Source of the DNA: Sporosarcina thermotolerans
GTDB lineage: Bacteria > Bacillota > Bacilli > Bacillales_A > Planococcaceae
Assembly (NCBI RefSeq): GCF_030067815.1
Contig: NZ_CP125968.1
Span: 787,501 to 851,500, forward strand
DNA: 64,000 nucleotides
Direction: 5' to 3'
The notes beneath the pieces are model-generated. The model was given only the letters and a program-made list of their open reading frames with translations. It searched no databases and was not told the origin of the DNA. Positions 1 through 8,512 of this stretch are shown piece after piece. The first letter of the stretch is position 1; each line of letters starts with the position of its first letter. A program made the position numbers and the translations under genes.

Positions 1-110
1 ATAACGTTGCACCACGTTACGCAGATCGCCAAGGCGGTTATACTCGTATCATGAAAATGGGACCTCGTCGCGGAGACGGAGCACCTGTTGTTGTAATCGA
101 GTTAGTTTAA
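1..110 (+). CDS. rplQ: Large ribosomal subunit protein bL17, C-terminal end only
   Basis: The window opens inside this gene; the reading frame begins at base 3 and stops at 108-110. The readable tail ([16 protein letters not shown], then [18 protein letters not shown]) is the conserved end of L17, a 50S subunit protein near the exit tunnel. The identification is supported by the next genes (ecfA1-ecfA2-ecfT-truA-rplM-rpsI), which follow rplQ in Bacillus. A strong hairpin terminator lies at 237-280. Confidence 0.95.
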   Translation, partial: NVAPRYADRQGGYTRIMKMGPRRGDGAPVVVIELV

Positions 111-114
111 TAAT

Positions 115-225
115 GCGTAGGGCGCCTGCCTAAACGCGACAGGCATAAGACGGATTGGCGAAGCGGCATTTTTTGCTGCACAGCCAAGATGGCTTATGAC
201 CCGAGCGTTTGGCGCCCGGAGCTGG
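115..225. repeat. Dispersed ~110-bp inverted element, copy A
   Basis: This is one of three related intergenic copies (others at 10002-10114 and 22326-22440, in the opposite orientation). It is bounded by GGCGCC near both ends and contains GACAGGCATAAGAC on the left and GGCTTATGACCCGAGC on the right, so CATAAG and CTTATG can pair in a long imperfect stem. It sits directly after the rplQ stop. No protein is encoded. Confidence 0.8.
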
Positions 226-236
226 AATGTAACAAC

Positions 237-280
237 AAAAGGGTGTGTCTGGCATACGCACAGCCACACCCTTTTCTTAT
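237..280 (+). terminator. Intrinsic terminator of the ribosomal-protein operon
   Basis: An 11-bp stem AAAAGGGTGTG / CACACCCTTTT (237-247 with 265-275) ends in a T-rich run. It closes the transcript ending with rplQ. Confidence 0.85.
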
Positions 281-351
281 CTAAATGATTTATACGACAA
301 ATATTAAAAGCTGAGTGTTACGATCGACGGTATAGCCGATCGGTCTAGCTC

Positions 352-440
352 TACGCATCTCATCCGCTGATCCGGATTGAGCACCCGGCATCAGAATAGA
401 TAAAAGCGCATTCTTCGGATGAGGTGCGCGCTTTTTTTAT
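352..440 (+). promoter_or_regulatory. Possible attenuator leader before ecfA1
   Basis: Two mutually exclusive hairpins can be drawn. Bases 354-366 (CGCATCTCATCCG) can pair with 416-428, enclosing an inner hairpin 367-375/385-394. Alternatively AAAAGCGC at 402-409 pairs with GCGCTTTT at 427-434 followed by a T run, which is a terminator form. The overlap of the two 3' arms resembles an antiterminator/terminator switch upstream of the ECF genes. It could also simply be one long terminator with a decorated loop. No known riboswitch class was recognised. Confidence 0.4.
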
Positions 441-509
441 TTATACTCAGAAATTGTTGTAGTATTCTTGTTTTTTATACATAATCGAAGGAAACCGGAG
501 GTGAAAGAT

Positions 510-1354
510 GTGAAAGAAATTTTATCATTGGATCATGTTTCCTATACATACGAATCTGTTGAAGGTGAGTCCCGTAAGGCGGTTGATGATGTGTGTTTCA
601 CCGTTTGGGAAGGGGAATGGATTGCGATTGTTGGTCATAATGGGTCGGGTAAATCAACATTGGCTAAATTGATGATAGGTCTTTTATTCCCCGAAGCTGG
701 TAAGCTTAGTGTTTTCCTCGAAGAACTGAACACTGAAAACCTATGGGATATCCGTTCCCGGATTGGCATGGTTTTTCAAAATCCGGATAACCAATTCGTA
801 GGTTCGACTGTTCAGGACGACGTGGCATTCGCACTCGAGAATAACGGTGTTCCGTTTGAACAGATGGTGCCAAGGGTCCATGATTCGCTTGCTCAAGTGA
901 ACATGGAAGAATTTCTGGATCATGAACCCCACCACCTCTCGGGGGACAAAAACAGCGGGTGGCTATTGCAGGTGCACTTGCAATGCGTCCCAAGCTTCTG
1001 ATTTTAGATGAGGCGACTTCTATGCTTGATCCACAAGGTCGAGATGAAGTGATTAAAGTCGTTGATGAATTAAAACAAACAACCGGACTCACTGTTATTT
1101 CGATTACACATGATCTTGAAGAGGTGCTGTTGGCTGACAAGGTCATCGTCATGAATGATGGGAAGATGATGATGAGCGGAAAGCCTGAAGAAATATTTTC
1201 TCATGACGAGCAACTTGAGGCGATTGGGTTGGACTTGCCTTTCGCATCAAGACTATCAAGATTACTCCGTGAGGAAGGTATTGCAATACAAGGTCAACAT
1301 ACGACGGAAAAAGAGTTGGTGAATGAACTATGGACATTTCACTGCAACAAGTAG
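510..1354 (+). CDS. ecfA1: ECF transporter ATPase 1 (frameshift in this sequence)
   Basis: ATP-binding subunit of the energy-coupling-factor module that powers vitamin S-components at the membrane. Visible are Walker A (GHNGSGKST), the Q-loop ([12 protein letters not shown]), the ABC signature LSG, Walker B with [13 protein letters not shown], and the switch histidine (SITHD). I chose the GTG at 510 because GGAGGTG lies 6 bases upstream. The frame breaks exactly at the signature. [13 protein letters not shown] needs six G, but only five are present at 941-945, so a one-base homopolymer loss is likely. The end overlaps ecfA2 by 25 bases, typical of this operon. Confidence 0.93.
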
Positions 1355-2195
1355 GATATTCATATGCATCAGGGACACCATTTGAAAAAAGGGCGTTGCA
1401 TGAAGTGAATGCCACTATTAAATCGGGCTCCTATACAGCGGTCATTGGTCATACTGGGTCTGGTAAATCGACATTGCTTCTTCATTTAAATGGTCTTCTG
1501 AAACCTACCGAGGGAACGGTACGCGTTGGGGACGTCAACATAACTGCCGGCACAAAAGCTAAAGAATTGAAAGAAATACGCAAACGCGTCGGCATTGTCT
1601 TCCAATTTCCGGAGCATCAACTGTTTGAGGAAACTGTGGAGAAGATATAATGTTTGGTCCGATGAATTTCGGAGTTCCTGCCGAAGAGGCAAGGCGCCGT
1701 GCTCATGAGCTGATCAAATTACTTGGATTGCCAGAAGACGTTGCAGAAAAATCACCTTTTGATTTATCTGGTGGGCAAATGCGCCGGGTGGCGATTGCAG
1801 GAGTCCTTGCTTTTAAACCATCCATATTAATCTTAGATGAACCAACTGCAGGACTTGACCCGCGTGGACGGAAAGAAATCATGGAATTGTTCAATAGACT
1901 ACATGAAGAAGAGGGTTTGACTACCATACTTGTCACGCATAGTATGGAAGATGCGGCCAAGTATGCGGATCACATACTTGTCATGCATGAAGGGCGTTCA
2001 GTGATGGCTGGAACACCCACAGAGGTGTTTAGTGATGCTGAACGGTTAAAGACCTTCCGTCTTGGCCTGCCGCGTTCTGTGGCGTTCCAGCGCGACTTTG
2101 AGAAGCTGACGGGAAAGCCGTTAGGCAAGTTGGCGTTAACCGAGGAGCAACTCGCTTCTGGAATTGCCGCCGCCTTGAAGGATGGTGAGCAATAA
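1330..2195 (+). CDS. ecfA2: ECF transporter ATPase 2 (frameshift in this sequence)
   Basis: Second ATPase of the ECF energizing module, partner of EcfA1. Walker A (GHTGSGKST), Q-loop ([16 protein letters not shown]), signature ([13 protein letters not shown]), Walker B ([12 protein letters not shown]) and the switch region (VTHSMED) are all intact. The frame breaks near 1643. The family reads VEKDIMFGP, which requires GAAGGATATA, but the sequence has GAAGATATA, so one G is missing. The start overlaps the end of ecfA1 and the stop TAA overlaps the ATG of ecfT, indicating translational coupling. Confidence 0.93.
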
Positions 2196-2997
2196 TGTTG
2201 GAGAAAATGATTTTGGGCGATATGTGCCAGGAGACTCATTCATTCATAAATTGGATCCAAGGTCTAAACTCCTTTTCGTTTTTCTATTCATCATTGCGGT
2301 CTTTTTAGCGAATAATACATTTACCTATGCACTCATTCTTACATTTACATTGTTCGTTATTTTCATTTCCCGGATTAGATTATACTTTATATTAAACGGA
2401 CTAAAGCCGATCCTCTTCTTAATTGTTTTTACATTTCTCATGCACTTTATCTTCACGAAGGAAGGTGCAGTGCTTGTAGATTTGAAGTTTTTGAAAATAC
2501 ATGAAGAAGGGGTTCGGCAAGGGATTTTCATTTCAATCCGTTTCCTTGTACTCGTTCTTATGACGACTGTGTTAACATTGACGACTTCACCTATTTCAAT
2601 CACGGATGGGATGGAGACATTATTGAATCCCTTAAAGCGCATTAAATTGCCGGTCCATGAATTAGCGTTGATGATGTCGATTTCATTGCGCTTCATTCCT
2701 ACTTTGATGGATGAAACGGATAAAATATTGAAGGCGCAGCTAGCGCGAGGATCCGATTTAACGAGTGGGACGATAAAGGAGAGAATCCGAGCTGTTGTGC
2801 CGCTTCTTGTTCCCTTATTTGTGAGCGCGTTCAAAAGGGCGGAGGATCTTGCAATCGCGATGGAAGTGCGGGGATATCGCGGTGGAGAAGGAAGGACGAG
2901 GTATCGCCAGTTGAATTGGCAAGGACGCGATACATTGGTTATCATCGTTTTTATCATTTTGGTAGCCGCTCTCGTTTGGTTGAGAGGAGGTAGCTGA
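2194..2997 (+). CDS. ecfT: ECF transporter transmembrane T subunit (N-terminal frameshift)
   Basis: Membrane scaffold that joins the two ATPases to interchangeable substrate-binding S-components. Conserved N-terminus GRYVPGDSFIHKLDPRSK, several hydrophobic helices, and the coupling-helix Ala-Arg-Gly motifs (QLARGSD, MEVRGYRGGEGRT) are visible. The longest open frame would start at 2182. However, reading ATG 2194 (overlapping the ecfA2 stop) gives MLEKMIL, which joins GRYVPGDS if one G is restored in the GGG near 2215-2217. This matches the family start MMD-MIIG-YVPG. I therefore prefer 2194 with a one-base loss. Confidence 0.9.
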   Translation, partial: NVGENDFGRYVPGDSFIHKLDPRSKLLFVFLFIIAVFLANNTFTYALILTFTLFVIFISRIRLYFILNGLKPILFLIVFTFLMHFIFTKEGAVLVDLKFLKIHEEGVRQGIFISIRFLVLVLMTTVLTLTTSPISITDGMETLLNPLKRIKLPVHELALMMSISLRFIPTLMDETDKILKAQLARGSDLTSGTIKERIRAVVPLLVPLFVSAFKRAEDLAIAMEVRGYRGGEGRTRYRQLNWQGRDTLVIIVFIILVAALVWLRGGS

Positions 2998-3744
2998 ATG
3001 AAACGGGTAAAGGCCACAGTCGCTTATGATGGCACGGATTTTGCGGGATACCAATCTCAGCCGAATATGCGGACCGTGCAATCTGTTATCGATAAAGCGC
3101 TTGTTAAGCTTCACAAGGACAAATCGATCTATTCGGTAGCAAGTGGACGGACGGACGCCGGTGTACATGCCTTTGGACAAGTGATCCATTTTGACACGCC
3201 GTTAAATCTGTTTCCTGACCGTTGGCGGATGGCGTTGAATGTTTTATTGCCGAAGGATGTAAGAGTTGTTGACGTTGAATTTGTGGATGATGAATTCCAT
3301 GCGCGCTATTCTGCGACGGGAAAGACATACATGTACAAATGGTCAAGAAGTGAGATACAAAGTCCTTTTGAAAGGAATTATGTAGTTCACCTTGGGAAGT
3401 GGCGTCCGGATATTGAACGGATGCGTGAGGCTGCCACGTATTTCATAGGGACGCATGATTTCACAAGCTTTTGCTCTTCGAAAACAGCAACTTCAAGTAA
3501 AGTACGGACCGTACGTGAACTAACAGTTGTTGAGCAAGGCGAAGAGCTAATCATGACGATTGAAGGCGATGGTTTTCTATACAATATGGTACGGACGATT
3601 GCAGGCATGCTTTTCGCTGTAGGCATTGGTTGGAACGAGCCATCAGACATGAAAGAAATGATCGAGGCTAAGGATCGTAAAAAGGTAGGCAAAACAGCGC
3701 CAGCACACGGTTTGTACCTGATGAACGTGACGTATGAGGGCTGA
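2998..3744 (+). CDS. truA: tRNA pseudouridine(38-40) synthase
   Basis: Isomerises uridines 38-40 in the anticodon arm of many tRNAs. The 248-residue length is normal. The catalytic aspartate lies in GRTDAGVHA (about residues 49-57), with VAYDGTDFAGYQ at the N-terminus and the conserved FLYNMVRTIAGML segment. The start follows the ecfT stop without a gap, with GGAGGTAG just upstream. It belongs to the ecf-truA operon; a new promoter follows before rplM. Confidence 0.96.
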   Translation: MKRVKATVAYDGTDFAGYQSQPNMRTVQSVIDKALVKLHKDKSIYSVASGRTDAGVHAFGQVIHFDTPLNLFPDRWRMALNVLLPKDVRVVDVEFVDDEFHARYSATGKTYMYKWSRSEIQSPFERNYVVHLGKWRPDIERMREAATYFIGTHDFTSFCSSKTATSSKVRTVRELTVVEQGEELIMTIEGDGFLYNMVRTIAGMLFAVGIGWNEPSDMKEMIEAKDRKKVGKTAPAHGLYLMNVTYEG

Positions 3745-3777
3745 GCCAACTTTTCCTGGCGTTTTCTTAGAAAGTGC

Positions 3778-3806
3778 TTGACTTCTGAGCGTATTCGATA
3801 TAAGAT
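3778..3806 (+). promoter_or_regulatory. SigA-type promoter for rplM-rpsI
   Basis: TTGACT at 3778-3783, 17-bp spacer, TAAGAT at 3801-3806, lying between truA and rplM. Confidence 0.6.
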
Positions 3807-3823
3807 GATTAATGGTATTTCAA

Positions 3824-3868
3824 TAACCCCACAATAAGCCCCGGAAAGTTTATTTGTGTTTAGGGATA
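3824..3868 (+). ncRNA. Putative L13 (rplM) leader RNA
   Basis: In the rplM 5' untranslated region, CCCCACAATAA (3827-3837) can pair with TTATTTGTG (3850-3858), with the outer CCC facing GGG (3863-3865) around a GCCCCGGAAA loop. An autoregulatory L13 leader is known upstream of rplM in Bacillus. The position and the conserved-looking CCCCGGAAA loop fit, but no covariance search was possible. Confidence 0.5.
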
Positions 3869-3912
3869 GAGAAAACAACGGAACAGATTGATATTTTTAG
3901 GAGGAAACATAA

Positions 3913-4350
3913 ATGCGTACAACATTCATGGCTAAAGGTCACGAAGTAGAGCGTAAATGGCTCGTTGTCGACGCTGAAGGACAGACGCTTGGTCGTCTTG
4001 CTTCTGAAGTTGCAGCGATTTTGCGCGGCAAAAACAAACCTACGTTCACACCACACGTTGACACTGGTGATCACGTGATCATCATCAACGCTGAGAAAAT
4101 CCAATTGTCTGGGAATAAATTAAAAGATAAAATCTACTATCGCCACTCTGGCTATACTGGTAATATGAAACAACGTACTGCGCTTGAAATGCGTACGAAC
4201 TATCCAACTAAAATGTTGGAACTTGCGATTAAAGGGATGCTTCCAAAAGGCCCACTTGGTCGTCAAACAATCAAAAAACTTCATGTCTATGCTGGAGCGG
4301 AACATCCACATACGGCACAAAAACCAGAAGCATACGAGCTTCGTGGATAA
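3913..4350 (+). CDS. rplM: Large ribosomal subunit protein uL13
   Basis: Early-assembling 50S protein. The 145 residues match the family, with the typical MRTTFMAKG start, [19 protein letters not shown], and the C-terminal [26 protein letters not shown] lies 8 bases before the ATG. It is followed at 19 bases by rpsI, the usual pair. Codon use is strongly biased, as expected for ribosomal proteins. Confidence 0.98.
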   Translation: MRTTFMAKGHEVERKWLVVDAEGQTLGRLASEVAAILRGKNKPTFTPHVDTGDHVIIINAEKIQLSGNKLKDKIYYRHSGYTGNMKQRTALEMRTNYPTKMLELAIKGMLPKGPLGRQTIKKLHVYAGAEHPHTAQKPEAYELRG

Positions 4351-4369
4351 TTAAGAGGAGGAAACACCT

Positions 4370-4762
4370 TTGGCACAAGTACAATATATCGGCACTGGCC
4401 GTCGTAAAAGCTCAGTAGCTCGTGTACGTCTCGTTCCTGGCGAAGGCAAAATTGTCGTCAACAACCGTGACGTAGAAGACTACGTACCATTCGAAACACT
4501 TCGCGAAGTAATCAAACAACCACTTGTAGCGACTGAAACACTTGGCAGCTATGACATCCATGTAAACGTCCACGGTGGCGGTTACACAGGACAAGCAGGC
4601 GCTATCCGTCACGGCGTAGCTCGCGCTCTACTTACTGTAGACCCTGACTTCCGCGGCGTATTGAAATCAGCAGGATTGCTAACACGTGACTCACGCATGA
4701 AAGAACGTAAAAAATACGGTCTTAAAGGCGCTCGTCGTGCACCACAATTCTCAAAACGTTAA
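4370..4762 (+). CDS. rpsI: Small ribosomal subunit protein uS9
   Basis: 30S head protein whose C-terminal tail reaches the P-site tRNA. 130 residues, with [12 protein letters not shown] at the start, [19 protein letters not shown] in the middle and the basic ending RRAPQFSKR. It starts at a TTG (4370) preceded by AGAGGAGG. A clear terminator follows at 4786-4819. Confidence 0.98.
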   Translation: MAQVQYIGTGRRKSSVARVRLVPGEGKIVVNNRDVEDYVPFETLREVIKQPLVATETLGSYDIHVNVHGGGYTGQAGAIRHGVARALLTVDPDFRGVLKSAGLLTRDSRMKERKKYGLKGARRAPQFSKR

Positions 4763-4785
4763 TATTAGTTTTACCAATGTTTACA

Positions 4786-4819
4786 GCCTCTTCCCGAGTA
4801 TTCGGGAAGGGGTTTTTTA
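4786..4819 (+). terminator. Terminator after rpsI
   Basis: Stem CCTCTTCCCGA / TCGGGAAGGGG with a short loop, then a T run. Confidence 0.85.
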
Positions 4820-4903
4820 TTTATTTCATTGATAAAACGAATATCCTTCCACCAATAGCGGGAGACTAATCGATATCAGTTCAAATATGTTAGGGGAGAT
4901 ACT

Positions 4904-6118
4904 ATGCAATACATCTGGGGGATTTTTGGCATCATTGGGATATTAGCGATTGCATGGTGCCTGTCAACAGCGCGAAAATCCATCAACCCAAGAACGGTTT
5001 TCGGAGCATTGGCGATACAAATTATTTTTGGTTTTGCAGTGTTGAAATGGGAGTTCGGAAGGACAATTTTGGAATTTATTTCAGGGGTCGTCCAAAAAGT
5101 GATTGACTCATCCAACGCTGGAATTCAGTTCTTGTTTGGCGGCGTGTTGGGGGTTGAGGGTGTGGGTTTCACCTTCGCGTTTCAAGTGTTACCGATTATC
5201 ATTTTCTTTGCTTCCTTAATAGGGGTACTCTATTATTTAGGGATTATGCAGTTTGCGACGAGAATTGTCGGCGGACTTTTGGCAAAAGCCCTAAAGACAA
5301 GTGAAACCGAATCAATGTCGGCGGCTGCCAATATCTTTCTTGGACCAACAGAAGCCCCGTTAGTTGTAAAACCTTATATCGAAAAAATGACTAAATCAGA
5401 GTTGTTTGCAGTAATGGTAGGGGGGATGGCCTGCGTATCGGGTGCAGTGTTAGGCGGTTATGCTTTGTTAGGTGTTCCTATTGATTATTTATTAGCTGCA
5501 GCTTTCATGGGTGCACCTGCAGGATTATTATTTGCGAAAATCATTGTCCCTCAAACTGAAACATTGAACACAGCTGAAAATGTTCGGATGGTCAAAGATG
5601 AGGAATCTAAAAACATTATTGATGCAGCATCTCGCGGGGCGATGGATGGATTAAAAATAGCAGTCGGTGTAGGTGCACTGTTACTTGCATTTATATCCCT
5701 AATCTTTTTAGCTAATGTGATTATCGGAGCGATTGGCGGACTTTTTGGGTATGGTTCATTAACGATCGAACAGATATTAGGTTATCTTTTCTTCCCACTC
5801 GCCTTCCTCATTGGAGTTCCGTGGGATGAAGCATTACAAGCCGGTTCATTTATAGGCCAAAAATTTGTACTGAACGAATTCATTGCCTACACATCTTTTG
5901 CGCCGGAAATAGTCAACCTCTCACCTAAAAGCGTTGCTATGATCACTTTTGCGCTATGTGGCTTTGCCAATCTCTCAGCGTTGGCCATGCTCGTCGGAGG
6001 TTTAGGTGGAATGGCCCCGTCGAGAAGAAAGGATATTTCCGAAATGGGATTACGTGCAATCATCGGTGGAACGCTCGCCAATCTGTTAAGTGCGGCTATT
6101 GTGGGGATGTTTATCTAA
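4904..6118 (+). CDS. nupC: Concentrative nucleoside transporter (NupC/CNT family)
   Basis: Cation-coupled nucleoside uptake permease of the cytoplasmic membrane. 404 residues with about ten hydrophobic segments. CNT hallmarks include a glycine-rich G-EGVGFTFAFQVLP stretch (residues about 82-97), AANIFLGPTEAPLVVKPYI (about 140-158), and the late LCGFANLSALAMLVGGLGGMAPSRR segment. It stands alone between rpsI and the rhodanese gene, with AGGGGAG before the ATG. The exact nucleoside preference cannot be read from the sequence. Confidence 0.9.
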   Translation: MQYIWGIFGIIGILAIAWCLSTARKSINPRTVFGALAIQIIFGFAVLKWEFGRTILEFISGVVQKVIDSSNAGIQFLFGGVLGVEGVGFTFAFQVLPIIIFFASLIGVLYYLGIMQFATRIVGGLLAKALKTSETESMSAAANIFLGPTEAPLVVKPYIEKMTKSELFAVMVGGMACVSGAVLGGYALLGVPIDYLLAAAFMGAPAGLLFAKIIVPQTETLNTAENVRMVKDEESKNIIDAASRGAMDGLKIAVGVGALLLAFISLIFLANVIIGAIGGLFGYGSLTIEQILGYLFFPLAFLIGVPWDEALQAGSFIGQKFVLNEFIAYTSFAPEIVNLSPKSVAMITFALCGFANLSALAMLVGGLGGMAPSRRKDISEMGLRAIIGGTLANLLSAAIVGMFI

Positions 6119-6190
6119 CCCTGATTCAAAGTACTGGACTATACACATCGCACTTATTTAAGATGGGGGTGTATACAAGGAGGATCTGAC

Positions 6191-6487
6191 ATGAAAGAAA
6201 TAACGACAGAAGAATTACAAGAACAACTAAAAACTGGAGCGGTTCTTCACATGATCGACGTGCGTGAAGATGATGAAGTAGCACAAGGAATGATTCCGGG
6301 AGCTATTCATATCCCGCTTGGTGAGTTGTTAGGACGTCTGGATGAAATCGATCAAGCTAAATCGTATATTATGATTTGTCGATCCAGTGGACGTAGTGGC
6401 CGGGCATGTGAATTTTTAGAAGACCAAGGATATGACGTTACAAACATGGTTGGCGGCATGCTGGATTGGCACGGAGAAGTTAAATAA
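6191..6487 (+). CDS. Single-domain rhodanese-like sulfurtransferase
   Basis: 98 residues forming one rhodanese domain: DVREDDEVAQGMIPGAIHIPLGEL, then the active-site loop CRSSGRSG with the catalytic cysteine at about residue 65. Such stand-alone rhodaneses carry persulfide sulfur in the cytosol; the acceptor is not evident here. AAGGAGG lies 7 bases before the ATG, and a GC-rich terminator follows. Confidence 0.9.
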   Translation: MKEITTEELQEQLKTGAVLHMIDVREDDEVAQGMIPGAIHIPLGELLGRLDEIDQAKSYIMICRSSGRSGRACEFLEDQGYDVTNMVGGMLDWHGEVK

Positions 6488-6498
6488 CTATTTGAAAC

Positions 6499-6526
6499 GA
6501 GGGGGGCCACTGCGGCCTCCTTTTTT
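6499..6526 (+). terminator. Terminator after the rhodanese gene
   Basis: GAGGGGGGCC / GGCCTCC stem followed by six T. Confidence 0.75.
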
Positions 6527-6624
6527 CAAATTGGCACGGCTTATCCATAAGAAAATACAAGCAGCCATATCTAATCATATCTTGGCCCATTTCTGCGTAT
6601 AGTGTGGAAAAGGCGGTGTGGAAT

Positions 6625-7336
6625 TTGAAGCGATGGCTGATCGTCGGATTATTATTTGCGACCTCTCTTCTAGTAGTAATTTATGGAGTGAAGGCTTCGG
6701 ACCGTGGGTTTTTCATGCCCGAGCAGTTAGGTGGGGTTAAGATCGTTATTGACCCGGGACATGGTGGATTGGATGGAGGAGCTTCTTTCGGGGATGTGAT
6801 TGAAAGGGACATTACCTTGAAAATTGCACATGACTTGAAAAAGAAGCTTGAAAAGAAGGGTGCAATGGTTGTGATGACACGTGAAAAGGAAGGCGATGCA
6901 ATTGCGGAACACGCACCAGGTGAAAAGTTTGGAACAATCCGGCAACGAAAGCTTGCAGATTTAAAGTTGCGGGAGAGCATAGCCATTGAGGAATCCCGAT
7001 ATGTTCCTTAGTGTACATGTCAATGCAATTCCTCAAGAAAAATGGAGAGGCTCTCAAGTGTTTTACCATGCTGAAGGACACCCTGGTGGGGAATTACTAG
7101 CTAAGTCAATTCAAAGCTCTTTCCGTAATACGCTAAAGAATACGGATCGTGAAGCACTGTCCATAAAAGGTGTATATTTGCTGAAAAAGGTTCCGATGCC
7201 TTCTGTTCTCATTGAAACTGGATTTATTTCCAATCCCGAAGAGCGGGCGCTTTTAACAGATCCGGCTTACCAGTCGAAGGTGGCAGATGCCATTATTGAG
7301 GGAATCGTCCAATTTTACCTCTCTGAAGAAAATTGA
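6625..7336 (+). CDS. cwlD: Spore-cortex N-acetylmuramoyl-L-alanine amidase CwlD (frameshift)
   Basis: In sporulation CwlD removes the peptide side chain from muramic acid so that the cortex-specific muramic-delta-lactam can form. Visible are an N-terminal membrane/signal segment, the zinc-site IDPGHGGLDGGA with E in IERDITL, the conserved PDMFLSVHVNA histidine segment, and VLIETGFISNPEE. TTG 6625 is chosen because AAGGCGG sits upstream. The frame breaks around 6990, between IAIEE and NPDMF, consistent with loss of one or two bases; both halves are otherwise intact. Neighbouring salA-gerD-kbaA matches the Bacillus order. Confidence 0.9.
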
Positions 7337-7414
7337 GGGCGATTACTGACTTTGTGTGGGATTCACTATGGTATACTTAGAGGTGATCGAATAAACCTCT
7401 AAGGAGTGGCCAAA

Positions 7415-8473
7415 TTGATAAATGAACAAATTGTCCGTGACGTTGTAGGCGAGTTAAAGGATCCGTTTTTACATAGAACACTTGCGGAAACTGATGGGAT
7501 TATCAGCGTATCGGTTAAACCGGAGAAGAAGCATGTCAGTGTAAAATTGGCCATCGCCAAAGTCAACACGGCGGAGCAAATGAATTTACAAATGAAAGTG
7601 GTTGAAGTCATCAAAGCTGCAGGCGCTGAATCGGTTGGTATCCGATTTGAACAGCTGCCACCAGCTGCACTTGAAAAATTCCGTGGAACAGCAAATGAAT
7701 CGGAAGCACAGGATTTACTCTCACCATTAAATAATATTGAATTCATATCCATTGCATCAGGGAAGGGTGGGGTTGGTAAATCCACCGTTTCCGTCAATTT
7801 AGCAGTATCACTTGCCCGTCTTGGTAAAAAGGTTGGTTTGATTGACGCAGATATTTACGGCTTTAGTGTGCCGGATATGATGGGGATCACTGAGTTGCCT
7901 GTCGTAAAAGAAAATAGGATTATTCCGGTTGAGCGTTTTGGAGTAAAAGTAATATCGATGGGATTCTTTGTGGAAGACAATGCGCCTGTAGTATGGCGTG
8001 GACCGATGTTAGGGAAAGTGCTTGACCAATTTTTCCGTGATGTAGATTGGGGCCCGCTTGATTATTTGATACTTGACTTGCCACCTGGCACGGGAGATGT
8101 CGCACTTGATATCCATCAAATGATTCCTTCATCAAAAGAAGTTGTCGTTACGACTCCACACCCTACAGCTGCTTTCGTAGCCGCGCGTGCTGGGGCAATG
8201 GCGCTTCAGACTGATCATTCGATCCTTGGAGTCATCGAAAATATGGCTTGGTTCGAGTCGAAAGTAACTGAAGAGAAGGAATACGTTTTCGGTCAAGGTG
8301 GAGGAACACGTCTTGCTGAAGAATTGCGTACTGAACTATTAGGGCAAATCCCTCTTGGTCAACCAGACTGGAGTGAAACGGATTTCGCACCTTCTGTCTA
8401 TGCTCAAGATCATCCAATTGGAAAAACCTATGCGAAAATTGCTCAAGTGATTATAGATAAAACACAAAAATAA
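7415..8473 (+). CDS. salA: Mrp/NBP35-family Fe-S carrier ATPase (SalA)
   Basis: MinD-like P-loop protein with an N-terminal MIP18/DUF59 domain (residues about 1-80) and an ATPase domain beginning SGKGGVGKSTVSVNLA (deviant Walker A). It has DADIYG, and D(LPPGTGD) further on. In Bacillus, SalA also affects exoprotease regulation; the general family role is Fe-S cluster delivery. AAGGAG at 7401-7406 favours TTG 7415 as start over GTG 7406. The C-terminal CxxC usual in many Mrp proteins is not seen, as in SalA orthologues. A terminator overlaps the 3' end of gerD on the other strand. Confidence 0.92.
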   Translation: MINEQIVRDVVGELKDPFLHRTLAETDGIISVSVKPEKKHVSVKLAIAKVNTAEQMNLQMKVVEVIKAAGAESVGIRFEQLPPAALEKFRGTANESEAQDLLSPLNNIEFISIASGKGGVGKSTVSVNLAVSLARLGKKVGLIDADIYGFSVPDMMGITELPVVKENRIIPVERFGVKVISMGFFVEDNAPVVWRGPMLGKVLDQFFRDVDWGPLDYLILDLPPGTGDVALDIHQMIPSSKEVVVTTPHPTAAFVAARAGAMALQTDHSILGVIENMAWFESKVTEEKEYVFGQGGGTRLAEELRTELLGQIPLGQPDWSETDFAPSVYAQDHPIGKTYAKIAQVIIDKTQK

Positions 8474-8512
8474 AAGCGGAGATGGAGGTCATTTGCCTCC
8501 GCCTCCGCTTTC
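8472..8512. terminator. Shared terminator between salA and gerD
   Basis: AAAAGCGGAG (8472-8481) pairs with CTCCGCTTT (8503-8511) with further internal GGAGG/CCTCC pairing. The right arm lies inside the last codons of the convergent gerD. Confidence 0.7.

Noticed and set aside
959..1354. Separate short ABC ATPase genes from the halves of ecfA1 and ecfA2
   Set aside because: The halves share one continuous ABC domain interrupted within conserved motifs by one-base run errors.
2182..2193. ATG 2182 as ecfT start
   Set aside because: It gives a non-homologous N-terminus; the ATG at 2194 with one restored G matches the family start.
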